Origin: Pelotomaculum sp. UBA5255 | GTDB lineage: Bacteria > Bacillota > Desulfotomaculia > Desulfotomaculales > Pelotomaculaceae | Assembly: GCA_002408725.1 (NCBI GenBank) | Contig: DHTR01000027.1 | Span: 1-38,996, forward strand | Length of the DNA: 38,996 nucleotides | Direction: 5' to 3' | Shown here: piece after piece, positions 25,991-34,800 of the stretch | Position numbering within the stretch: the stretch's first letter is position 1 | Layout of the letters: every line of letters begins with the position of its first letter | Notes under the pieces: generated by a model | What the model saw: only the letters and a program-made list of their open reading frames with translations | What the model was told of the DNA's origin: nothing | Database searches by the model: none | Translations under genes and position numbers: made by a program

Positions 25991-26346
25991 TTTACACTCC
26001 TTAGGTCAAGGTTGGAACTGACCATTTCGCGCCTGCCGGCAGCCAGCCAGGTGGATGTTTGTCCCCCGTCCCACACAGGGGTTACAGCCTTAACTAACAC
26101 CGGCCGCTTATACCTCATCCGGGCGTAGTAGGAAGCTGCAGCGAAGACAGCCACCAGTTCTTCCCCGTTTTCTTCCCCAGTGGGAAGGTCTTCACGTAAA
26201 CCGGGTTCTGATTCGGCCCCGGCCTGGTTACTCTTGAAAAAGACAAGCTTAAAACAGTGCATCATCAGACCGAGTGCGCACAGGATCACAAAAACGGTTC
26301 CCATCCCAGTGACGGCCAGTTTAAAAGCCAGCATTCCAACTGACAT
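25987..26346 (-). CDS. mmdD: Sodium pump decarboxylase gamma-like subunit
   Basis: This 119-residue protein has one N-terminal transmembrane helix (about 8-31, TGMGTVFVILCALGLMMHCF) with the VF.L..L pattern of OadG/MmdD subunits, then a soluble tail. In this family it holds the carboxyltransferase, biotin and membrane subunits together. Position between the alpha and biotin genes supports the call. The gene symbol follows the methylmalonyl-CoA decarboxylase convention. Confidence 0.8.
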   Translation of the reverse strand: MSVGMLAFKLAVTGMGTVFVILCALGLMMHCFKLVFFKSNQAGAESEPGLREDLPTGEENGEELVAVFAAASYYARMRYKRPVLVKAVTPVWDGGQTSTWLAAGRREMVSSNLDLRSVK

Positions 26347-26361
26347 TTTTCTGATCTCTCC

Positions 26362-27915
26362 TTATAGCGGAATATTTCCGTTTTTCTTACCGGGTCTGCT
26401 TTCCCTTTTACCCGGCAGGGCCTCCAGTGCCTGAATCAGGGCCGGGCGGGTTTCCCTCGGGTCAATGACCCGGTCGATGTAGCCCCGCGCGGACGCTACA
26501 TAGGGGTGTGCGATTTTAGTGCAGTACTCTTCTACTTTAATGCTGCGCATGCTCTGTGGATCCGGGGATGAAGCCATTTGTTTCCGGAAGATAATGTCAA
26601 CAGCCCCTTCGGGCCCCATCACGGCTATCTCCGCGGTGGGCCAGGCCAGGGTTATATCTGCACCCAGCGAGCGGGAGCACATGGCAATATAGGCGCCTCC
26701 GTAAGCTTTGCGTAGGACAAGGGTAATTTTGGGCACGCTGGCCTCCGAGTAGGCAAAAAGCAGCTTTGCGCCGTGACGGATAATCCCATCGTGCTCCTGC
26801 CTGACACCGGGCAGATAACCCGGGGTGTCAACAAGGGTGAGCAGGGGGATGTTGAAGGCATTACAAAAACGGATGAACCGGGCGGCCTTATCCGAGGCGT
26901 TTATATCCAGGCATCCCGCCAGCACCTTGGGCTGGTTGGCGACAATACCCACTGCTCTTCCGTTCAGGCGACCGTAGCCGACAACAATATTGGTCGCGTA
27001 GTGCTCCTGTACCTCAAAGAACTTACCATGGTCAAGAATTAAACCAAGGATATCTCTGACCTCGTAGGGTTTGTTGGCTTTACAAGGAATGATTCCCGAC
27101 AGTTCATCGGAACAACGTCCGATTGGGTCGTTACAGGCCAGCCGGGGTGGATCCTCCAGGTTGTTTTGGGGGAGGTAATTGAACAGTTCCTTGAACTGCC
27201 CGAAACAGTCTGCTTCACTACCCGCATAAAAGTGGGCCACGCCGCTGAGCCGGCCGTGGGCTTCAGCACCTCCCAGAACCTCCTGGCTCACCTCTTCACC
27301 GGTAACCGACTTAATCACCTGGGGCCCGGTGATAAACATATTGGACGTGCCCTTGACCATGAAAACAAAATCCGTGAGCGCGGGAGAATAAACAGCCCCA
27401 CCTGCACACGGTCCTAAAATTAGCGAAAACTGGGGTATAACTCCGGATGAATGCGAATTGCGCCTGAATATTTCCCCATAGCCGTTTAAAGCATCCACGC
27501 CTTCCTGGATCCGGGCGCCGCCCGAATCATTCATACCGATCAGAGGAGCGCCGCTTTTCATGGCCAGATCCATCACTTTGCAGATCTTTTTGGCGTGCAT
27601 TTCCCCCAGGGTGCCTCCCACGGCTGTGAAGTCCTGGGAAAAAACATAGACAAGCCTTCCGCCAATGGTGCCGTAACCAGTTACAACACCTTCACCCGGA
27701 ATCTCTGACCTGTCCATGCCAAAATCTGAGCAACGGTGGGTTACAAACTGGTCGAGCTCGACAAAGCTCCCTTCATCCAGCAGTAGGTTCAACCGTTCCC
27801 TGGCGGTTAACTTGCCTGCCTTATGCTGTTTTTGAGTTTGCTTTTCTCCGCCTCCTAAAAGTACCCGCTCTCTTCTTGAGTTTAATAATTTTTGTTTTTC
27901 TTCAATGACTGTCAT
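26362..27915 (-). CDS. mmdA: Methylmalonyl-CoA decarboxylase carboxyltransferase alpha subunit (propionyl-CoA carboxylase beta-like)
   Basis: The 517-residue product belongs to the carboxyltransferase family of biotin enzymes. Its N-terminal half has LTARERLNLLLD, QDFTAVGGTLGE, PLIGMNDSGGARIQEGV and GPCAGGAVYSPALTDF. Its C-terminal half has DTPGYLPG, KAYGGAYIAM and AVMGPEGAV. Length fits MmdA (about 510-520) and is shorter than glutaconyl-CoA decarboxylase alpha. With the other three genes it forms the Na+-pumping enzyme that interconverts methylmalonyl-CoA and propionyl-CoA. Substrate assignment is from length and similarity and is not proven. ATG 27915 lies about 12 bases after GGGAGAG. Confidence 0.92.
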   Translation of the reverse strand: MTVIEEKQKLLNSRRERVLLGGGEKQTQKQHKAGKLTARERLNLLLDEGSFVELDQFVTHRCSDFGMDRSEIPGEGVVTGYGTIGGRLVYVFSQDFTAVGGTLGEMHAKKICKVMDLAMKSGAPLIGMNDSGGARIQEGVDALNGYGEIFRRNSHSSGVIPQFSLILGPCAGGAVYSPALTDFVFMVKGTSNMFITGPQVIKSVTGEEVSQEVLGGAEAHGRLSGVAHFYAGSEADCFGQFKELFNYLPQNNLEDPPRLACNDPIGRCSDELSGIIPCKANKPYEVRDILGLILDHGKFFEVQEHYATNIVVGYGRLNGRAVGIVANQPKVLAGCLDINASDKAARFIRFCNAFNIPLLTLVDTPGYLPGVRQEHDGIIRHGAKLLFAYSEASVPKITLVLRKAYGGAYIAMCSRSLGADITLAWPTAEIAVMGPEGAVDIIFRKQMASSPDPQSMRSIKVEEYCTKIAHPYVASARGYIDRVIDPRETRPALIQALEALPGKRESRPGKKNGNIPL

Positions 27916-28038
27916 ATGTTGTTCATCTCTCCCGCTTTTTTTCAGGAATGACTTTCTCGCAAAGCTTGAACAAGCCTTACTTTGGATTTCATCAAGCCCA
28001 TTAATTACAAGTCCATTAAAAAATGGATGTCATATTTT

Positions 28039-28067
28039 ATATTAAGAGCGTTGTATACAAAGTGCAA
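28039..28067 (-). promoter_or_regulatory. Sigma-A-type promoter of the mmd operon with a palindrome in the spacer
   Basis: On the minus strand TTGCAC (28067-28062) is separated by 17 bases from TAATAT (28044-28039). The mmdA start lies about 120 bases downstream. The spacer contains the perfect 10-bp palindrome TTGTATACAA at 28051-28060, a candidate operator. Confidence 0.75.
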
Positions 28068-28130
28068 TTTATTTACGATATTGTTCTTTCTTTTGTTCTT
28101 AAAGATATGTGAAATAAATCATTTTGTCAG

Positions 28131-28166
28131 CAGTCACTTTACCTGTCGGTAGAGTGACTGTTTTTT
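28131..28166 (+). terminator. Rho-independent terminator without an upstream gene
   Basis: CAGTCACT pairs with AGTGACTG, with an inner ACC/GGT pair, followed by six Ts. On the minus strand no T-run follows, so it acts on plus-strand transcription. No plus-strand gene lies upstream before comEC. Confidence 0.75.
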
Positions 28167-28199
28167 CTTGCCTTAAGTGACGGTTATCGAGGATAATGG

Positions 28200-28228
28200 T
28201 TGACATGTGCAGGTATGTGGAATATGCC
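28200..28228 (+). promoter_or_regulatory. Likely promoter of the zinc-ribbon gene
   Basis: A perfect TTGACA (28200-28205) is followed after 17 bases by TATGCC (28223-28228). The start codon at 28270 lies about 40 bases downstream. Confidence 0.55.
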
Positions 28229-28269
28229 AATCAGTGAGAAAGGATAAAAAAGAAGAAGAGAGAACCCCA

Positions 28270-28770
28270 ATGGCCCGACAGCCAGGTTCCCTCTTTTCTT
28301 TGGTTTCCAACAAGATGATTGTATTACAAGCAGTAATGGATGTCGAGACTTATCTTGAATTATTTAAAGACGGTTGCCCGGATTCCCTTCGCCCAATGGC
28401 GTGTTCCCACTGCCATGAGCAGTTAATGCTGCACCGGCATGGACATTACGAACGAACGGTATACTTTCTCGAAAATCAGTTTCTTATCGTAGTCTATCGA
28501 TTCAAGTGCCCGAACTGCAACCGTGTTGACGGCCTGCTCCCCTCCTTTGTAGGCAAAAACCAGCAGGCTGCCTGGGATATTCAGGAGACCGTCCTGCGTG
28601 AGCAGGCGGCGGGTGCTTCTTTAGCAAACGCAGCAGAAAATTTGGATGACATACCCGGCGGGCCGTATACCGAAAAAACCTTTTGGCGCTGGGTAAGCAG
28701 ATGGAACAAAGAATTGCCGCGGTGGACTCCCGCAGTTTGGGCGTTTGTACTGGAACGAACCTCGGTTTAA
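28270..28770 (+). CDS. DUF6431-like zinc-ribbon protein, mobile-element-associated type
   Basis: The ATG at 28270 is preferred because it lies just behind the predicted promoter; the in-frame GTG at 28207 lies inside that promoter. The 166-residue product has an N-terminal zinc-ribbon pattern, ACSHCHEQLMLHRHGHYERTV, then YRFKCPNCNRVDGLLPSF, giving two CxxC pairs. A short helical part with TEKTFWRWVSRWN follows. This layout is known from DUF6431 proteins, which are often found next to transposase genes. No transposase partner or terminal inverted repeat is visible, so it may be a remnant of an element. It separates the mmd operon from the CRISPR operon. Confidence 0.6.
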   Translation: MARQPGSLFSLVSNKMIVLQAVMDVETYLELFKDGCPDSLRPMACSHCHEQLMLHRHGHYERTVYFLENQFLIVVYRFKCPNCNRVDGLLPSFVGKNQQAAWDIQETVLREQAAGASLANAAENLDDIPGGPYTEKTFWRWVSRWNKELPRWTPAVWAFVLERTSV

Positions 28771-29032
28771 CCCCCTAATTTTTGAGTCTGCTCCCCTTAT
28801 TCAGAATTCTGTCCTTGTTTCTTCGTTTAATGCTAAAAAGTAATTTGTCGTGGGTAGCATTGCAATGAATAGGGATTGTTTGCCTTATATGGTAATAAAT
28901 CAAAAAATAAAAATGGAAATACGCCCATAAATTTATGTAATTTGACAATTTTGGTCTGAGAAAGGAGGTTGTTTGCATCAATTGGAGAAATAACAGTTAT
29001 AACTTGCTGGTAGATCTCTCAAGATATATTGA

Positions 29033-30463
29033 ATGATCGATAGCAATAAGGAGGTGGTTTCAATAGATCTAAATGTTAAACTGCTTACTCCTGCCTGGAC
29101 AGGTGATGCAAACGAGAAGTGTAAACGCATCCACGAGACCGGGATCATCGGATCGTTGCGCTGGTGGTTTGAGGTTGTTGCACGTGGTTTAGGTGGATCT
29201 GCCTGTAGCCTTGATAATCACGAATGTTCCTTTGATGAGCAAAAATACAGGTCAATAATGAAAAACAGCTTAGATAAAATGAGAGCGTTATCGAAAGCCG
29301 GGCTCTGTCCGGCGTCCCAAGTTTTTGGTGCTACCGGGTGGAAAAAACGTTTTCAGCTGGATGCGGATAGTAACGAATTGAAAGAGATAATGGAGGAAAG
29401 TCGCTTTTTACCTAGCACGAGGCCTCATAATGGTAATCCCGGAGGGTGGTACATATTACCGGGTATGATTAGTGTCCGGGATAAAAGAAAAGATAAACAC
29501 GGCACTTCAAAGCTTTCTATTCGCTGGTCTGATAAGGACGAATTGAACAAAAACCTCTTGCTTGCGGTTTTCCGGCTCATGGAGAACTGGACAGGTGTCG
29601 GGGCAAAGACTACTAACGGATATGGTGTTTTTAAGGTAGAAAACGAACCTCAAGTAAATTTGCCGGGCTGGAATCCTTTTTTGGATTCCCAAAATACTAT
29701 CGAAAACAAAAACGGCATACTTCCTGAATTGAAAGACTTTTTTTTCAGTGTAATCAGATTTAAGCCCTACGATAACTGGTGGAAAAACTTTAAAGAGATA
29801 CAGGCTTGCTTAAGTAAAACTGTGAATATAGAAGGAGCAACAATAAATATAAGTAGAAGGAATCCCTTAACAAGTGATGACGCACACAAATGGTTGGAAC
29901 ATCAATGTTTTCCGAGCAGTTACATTATTCGCAACTGGTTGAGGTACAGTTGGTCCCACCACCTGGGGCAGGGAACGGAGAGTTTCATCTTTGGTACGGC
30001 GGCTAATGATGTTTGCCCACAATGTTATGAGAGATTGTTTTCAAAAAAAAGTCATTGTGGTGTCATTTTAACTAAAGAGAAAATTTTATCAAAAGTACGA
30101 TCTAAAATTGGGTTATCTCACGCTTATCAACAATCAGGTAACGCAAATGATATTTGGGAATTCAGGCTGTGGGGATATCTGCCTGGTCAAGGAAAACTGG
30201 AGCACCTGAAATTAAAATTAAAAAAGAATGCGGGTACGGGCAAAGGTGAGGATTTTCAAAGAGAAGAATTCTTGGAAAATTTGCAGGAAGCCGTACTGGA
30301 AAACGGCGCTTTATGGTCTTCTGCGGACGGTTTCAAAGCAGTAGGCCGGTGCCAAGGCGTTGTCTGGCGCGAATTCAATTCTTCGCGCGATACCGTTGGA
30401 TTGTCTAGTGATCCCTGGGAATTTTTCAAGAGCCTGGTTAAGGGGGAGGGTCTGTGTTGTTGA
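29033..30463 (+). CDS. cmr1: Type III CRISPR RAMP protein Cmr1 (Cas7 group)
   Basis: The 476-residue product has the Cmr1 signature near its start: LLTPAWTGD, then RIHETGIIGSLRWWFEVVARGLGG, the family motif that sits on the guide RNA. A further G-rich segment, WTGVGAKTTNGYGVF, and a CPQC pair (residues 328-331, with a later Cys) follow. In type III complexes Cmr1 helps bind the 3' end of the guide or target. The start is uncertain. ATG 29033 has no ribosome-binding site, while a perfect AAGGAGGTGG lies inside the frame at 29048-29057, upstream of an in-frame ATA at 29063. It is first in a six-gene operon. Confidence 0.9.
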   Translation: MIDSNKEVVSIDLNVKLLTPAWTGDANEKCKRIHETGIIGSLRWWFEVVARGLGGSACSLDNHECSFDEQKYRSIMKNSLDKMRALSKAGLCPASQVFGATGWKKRFQLDADSNELKEIMEESRFLPSTRPHNGNPGGWYILPGMISVRDKRKDKHGTSKLSIRWSDKDELNKNLLLAVFRLMENWTGVGAKTTNGYGVFKVENEPQVNLPGWNPFLDSQNTIENKNGILPELKDFFFSVIRFKPYDNWWKNFKEIQACLSKTVNIEGATINISRRNPLTSDDAHKWLEHQCFPSSYIIRNWLRYSWSHHLGQGTESFIFGTAANDVCPQCYERLFSKKSHCGVILTKEKILSKVRSKIGLSHAYQQSGNANDIWEFRLWGYLPGQGKLEHLKLKLKKNAGTGKGEDFQREEFLENLQEAVLENGALWSSADGFKAVGRCQGVVWREFNSSRDTVGLSSDPWEFFKSLVKGEGLCC

Positions 30464-31893
30464 GTGAATATTTCGCAGAAAAATATAAGAATGAGCTGGA
30501 GAATATCAATAAAAAAATTGAGGAATGCCCTTATGAAAAACCAAAGAAAATAACACAGTACTTGAGCAATAACCTTCCTGATATATTATCTGAAAAATCA
30601 TATGATTACGATATTTGGCCAAAGCTTGCCTTTTGGCAAACCTATTTTGAGGTGCAGGCTCAAAAGGACAAAAATAATGAAAAATACAGCAATGCTTTCA
30701 GAGAAATATTTAAATCCGCGCTTTCCCCTGCAAGGAATCAATTACGTACAAAAATAGAGTCCGACTTAGAAAACACATTTAAAAAATTTCAGGAACTACA
30801 CTTAACGGCTTCCCATCATGACCTGTCACTCATGCCACCGTACAGTTTCCTTATCTCCTTTAGTTTTAAATTGCGCAAACCTTATATATCCAGAGATGAT
30901 CAGGATTTCTATGTTATTGACAACCCGGTCAAAAAAGAGTGGGTTTTCAAGCTTCCCTTTGTTGCACCCAGTCAATGGAAGGGATGCCTGCATGCGGCGA
31001 TGGTTAGCCTGCTATGTAAGTGGTGGGATGCTGCCCCTGGCGATGGTGAAATGACTGATGAGTTTGTGGGCCGCCGTCTGGCTTTGGTGCGGCTTTTTGG
31101 TAATGAGTATGGAGTTGATGTAAGTGCAAGTGAATTTAACAATTACCTGGATCAATACGGCGGCCGGGCAGCGGCTGAAATATACCATGACCGCTTAAGA
31201 ACCATGCTAAGGGAAGGACGCAGACGCGGGCGGCTCCATTTTTATCCTACATACTTTAAAAAGATTGATCTTGAAGTGATCAACCGCCATGACCGCGTTA
31301 CCGGCGCTGGTACGGTTCCGGTTTTGTTTGAATGTGTCCCGGAGGGTGAGAAGGGGGAATTTACTATTCTTTATGTTCCCTATGATCTTGTCGGGGCAAA
31401 GGAAGTAAGTGCCCGCACGGAAGCGGCGGAAGACCTGTTGTTACTTGCTGATGGGATTGAATGTCTTTTTACTAATTTCGGGTTTGGCGCTAAGACAGGT
31501 TCGGCGTATGGCCTGGGGGAAGTGTCTAATGATACGAAAAAGGGAGAAATCTTTTTCAATAGCCCAACTGCCGGTACAAAAGAACAAGTTATTAATGTGC
31601 CAATAGAGTTTCAAAAATATCTTGACGAAAACCGGCAGATTCGCGGGGAGTTCCTGGATGAACAGGGTAGGTTTTTGAGCAACAACTCATATCGTAATAC
31701 TTCTCCGGCGGGCGGTGGTTCATTAAATGAGTATAAGAAGTTTAGAACTTGGTATGAGAAAAATAAACTCATATTAAGAAATGGCCAGGAAGAACCGAAG
31801 CCATTCACTTTCCGTACATTCCGGGAACTGAAAGAGGTGGCAGGAGAGTTAGCCGGTTTAATCAGAAGCAGCCAGGAGGGAGGAAAACTGTGA
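30454..31893 (+). CDS. cmr6: Type III CRISPR RAMP protein, Cmr6-like (Cas7 group)
   Basis: GTG 30454 or TTG 30457 follows AGGGGGAGGG and overlaps the end of cmr1. The 479-residue product starts with about 150 helical residues not seen in ordinary Cmr6. A RAMP fold follows, with FVAPSQWKGCLHAAM (counterpart of the usual PGSS.KGALR) and a C-terminal glycine-rich loop NFGFGAKTGSAYGLGEV. It is called Cmr6-like by its place before cas10 in a type III-C-like gene order and by these motifs. The exact subfamily needs a profile search. Confidence 0.7.
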   Translation: MLLSEYFAEKYKNELENINKKIEECPYEKPKKITQYLSNNLPDILSEKSYDYDIWPKLAFWQTYFEVQAQKDKNNEKYSNAFREIFKSALSPARNQLRTKIESDLENTFKKFQELHLTASHHDLSLMPPYSFLISFSFKLRKPYISRDDQDFYVIDNPVKKEWVFKLPFVAPSQWKGCLHAAMVSLLCKWWDAAPGDGEMTDEFVGRRLALVRLFGNEYGVDVSASEFNNYLDQYGGRAAAEIYHDRLRTMLREGRRRGRLHFYPTYFKKIDLEVINRHDRVTGAGTVPVLFECVPEGEKGEFTILYVPYDLVGAKEVSARTEAAEDLLLLADGIECLFTNFGFGAKTGSAYGLGEVSNDTKKGEIFFNSPTAGTKEQVINVPIEFQKYLDENRQIRGEFLDEQGRFLSNNSYRNTSPAGGGSLNEYKKFRTWYEKNKLILRNGQEEPKPFTFRTFRELKEVAGELAGLIRSSQEGGKL

Positions 31894-34800
31894 GCCAGGA
31901 AGATAGCCGGGAAAAAGTACTGAATTTCATCGGAGATGTGAAAAAACACCGCCAGGGAGTACTCTTTGCTTCTGCCGGAGCGCTCCTCCACAATATGGGG
32001 AAGATAAACAGCAAGTTTATACGATACATGATAAATATTGATCCTGTGGGAGAGGATTATGAATACCAGCATATTTGCGGATTGTTTCTGGAAGACGTAA
32101 GGAACAAGAATCTCCGCGTTGACCGTAAAGTGCTGTTAAATAAGGGATACTTAGAACTATATGATCGGCTTGCTGGCTTTACGGTTAACATTGATGCCTT
32201 ATCAGAAGAAACGCGAAATGTAATGAAGCAGGAGATTTCCAGTTTGCCTGTTCCATTTAATGACCGTATTTATCGTATCGGCGATTTGCTTGAGTACCTT
32301 AGCTCCAATTGGTATAAGAAAAACAAAACAACAGAGAGATTAAACTTTAAAGAACTTGGTATTTTTGATTCAACACTGCTAACTCACCTGATGAACTGCT
32401 CTCACCACGGTGCTTCTGGCGGCGAAAAGCAAGATATTTGTACTTCACAACAGGCTTCCAGGCTGTTTATCGCGTCCCCCTTTGGATTTGAAATACCTCT
32501 TGTCGACATTTCAAAAGAATCTGAATGTGATTGCTATGATAAATTAAGGAACAGAGTTGAAGAGATTATTCAAAAGAACTTATCAGAACCGCTTAACCCC
32601 TTTCCAATAATCGGATTTGCACGTGAGTTGCGAGATTTGCTGCAACATGCACTGGGAGACACCCAGCGTCCGATAAACGACGTTACTGTTTGGGATATTG
32701 GTCATTCCGGTATGGCCTTCTTAAAGTCTGCTATTTGGAGTATATACATCAACGACAAGAATAAGAGTTTAACACACGATGATCTTTCTGATTGTAGAGA
32801 ATACCCACGTTGGCGTCTCTGGCGCTGTTCTTTTGACGGCCTTGATTTTTTGACGGGGGCGGTAAGCATTGCGGATCTCAATGTACGACAACGAAAATTT
32901 AAAGAGTACCTTGATGAAGTGCAGTGTTTTTTTGAATTCGCTTTCCCGCTCGGCACGGAAATTTACAGGGATGAGAACGGGAGTATGTTTATTTTCCCTG
33001 ATATAGAGCTTGATAGTATAGAATACAAAGCGGCAGCTGAATTATACAACAGGTCTCTTGTTGAGGCCAGGGGATATGGTATTGGCGAGCATTACTTGGA
33101 TACCGCTATTCAAGAGATTATAAAAAATTCCGGTGCAACACCCAGTACAGCTCTGCCTATGAACTCAATATACGGGATAGTCCCACAAGAAGAATTAGCA
33201 AAAGAGAATTATTATAATCACCCGGAATGTAAAGGTTATGGATGGAAAGTTGAGAAAAGAATCGATGTTAAGTACATTGGTGATCAGGTGAAAGAGTGGA
33301 TCGCAAACCCTGCTGCGGCAAAGCCTGTTGACAGGGTTTGGCAGGCTTATTTTGAAAATCACGCTGGCGTAAATATTCCGGATATTTGTCCTTATTGCGG
33401 TCTTCGCCCGGTTGGAAGCGGCGCTAATATTGTCAAAGATGATAAAAAAGAGTGTGAAAAATATTCTTTCATGGCAAAGCAGCGCAAGATTTGCTGTCCT
33501 TGCCTATTGAAAAGGGATGAAAGCAGTAAGACATGGTGGAATCATAAGAGGTTTAGCACGATTTGGATAGATGAAGTTGCGGACAACAATGGCCGTGTTG
33601 CCTTAGTTGTAGGGGAATTCAATATTGAAAAAATTTTGGACCGGCTTTTTTACCCGTATGACAAAGAAACAGAAAAAGAAATAAAATATAAGCCATACTG
33701 GTTAGATGGATTTCCCAAAGAAAACACGATCTTAAAAATTAAAGATAAGGATTATCATTATGACGGTACATATTTGAACGGTCCAGTTTTGTTTAAAGAG
33801 GACAACCGGAAGTATAAGAAAAATAATATTGATGTTTATAAACTTGATGGAAAAGAAGTAGAACCAACTTTAAAACTTTCATTTGATCATCTGGAAATCC
33901 CGCCTGAAAAACCTGATGAAGTCAGTATTTACCTTGCAGATGACAAACTGCTTGAAAAAGCAAGGGGTATGGATAAAGGGGATGACTGGCTTGTTCTTAT
34001 CAATAAAAAATGCATGTTTATGGGAAAAGAATGGAAAATTTCCGGCCAGCGGAAGCTTACTTATTATGACCCTGACAAAGAGATTATTCATGAATTTGTT
34101 TGTAAGCATTTTTATCTGGAAGCAGAAGAAGGGGCAGTAAAATATTATTTTGAACCAGTAGTAGAACCTATACGCATAAAACCTTCTAACTCCTTCGCCC
34201 GCTTTCGAAGAGTATGGGAAACTACGGCAAATTTCTGGAGGGATATACTACCACCGGAACATAATTATCCCGACATTCAATTATGGAAGAACGCCCTTAA
34301 AAATTCACTAGTTATCAAGAAATGGGATTCTACTTCCTTGCGACGTTTGAAACTGACTCTGCAAATGAATGGCGATAATTTCGCTTTCAGTAAATATCAG
34401 CCCTACGAGTTGGTAGGGAAAGGATTTAAATGCAGCCTTGTTTTTTTGAAAACAGATGGACAAAAGAAGCATGAATTTGTCACAATTGAAAATTTGGGTT
34501 ATATAGCCAGTCAGCTTGGGGTTAAAGAAAAAAATATTGCCGACCCGGCTGGTCTTGTAAAAAATATTTTGGAAAAACAGTCAAGGGACACCAAGTTCCA
34601 GATTGAAGAGACCACCGGCTACGGCAGCCCGAATAAAATCCGGGGAAATGCTGTTCTCGTAGAGGTTTCTTATGATAGCGAGAGTTTTTGGCCGTTCATC
34701 CCGATCCTGGCGGAACCACGGGTTTTTGCTGCCCTAGTGCCTGGAGAAAAAGCCTTAGATATTGTTAAGGAGATCAAAAAAAAGTATGAGAAGGAAATGG

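Noticed and set aside
28771..29032. CRISPR array or leader in front of cmr1
   Set aside because: No repeated unit is present. A TTGACA near 28939 lacks a -10 element at the right distance.
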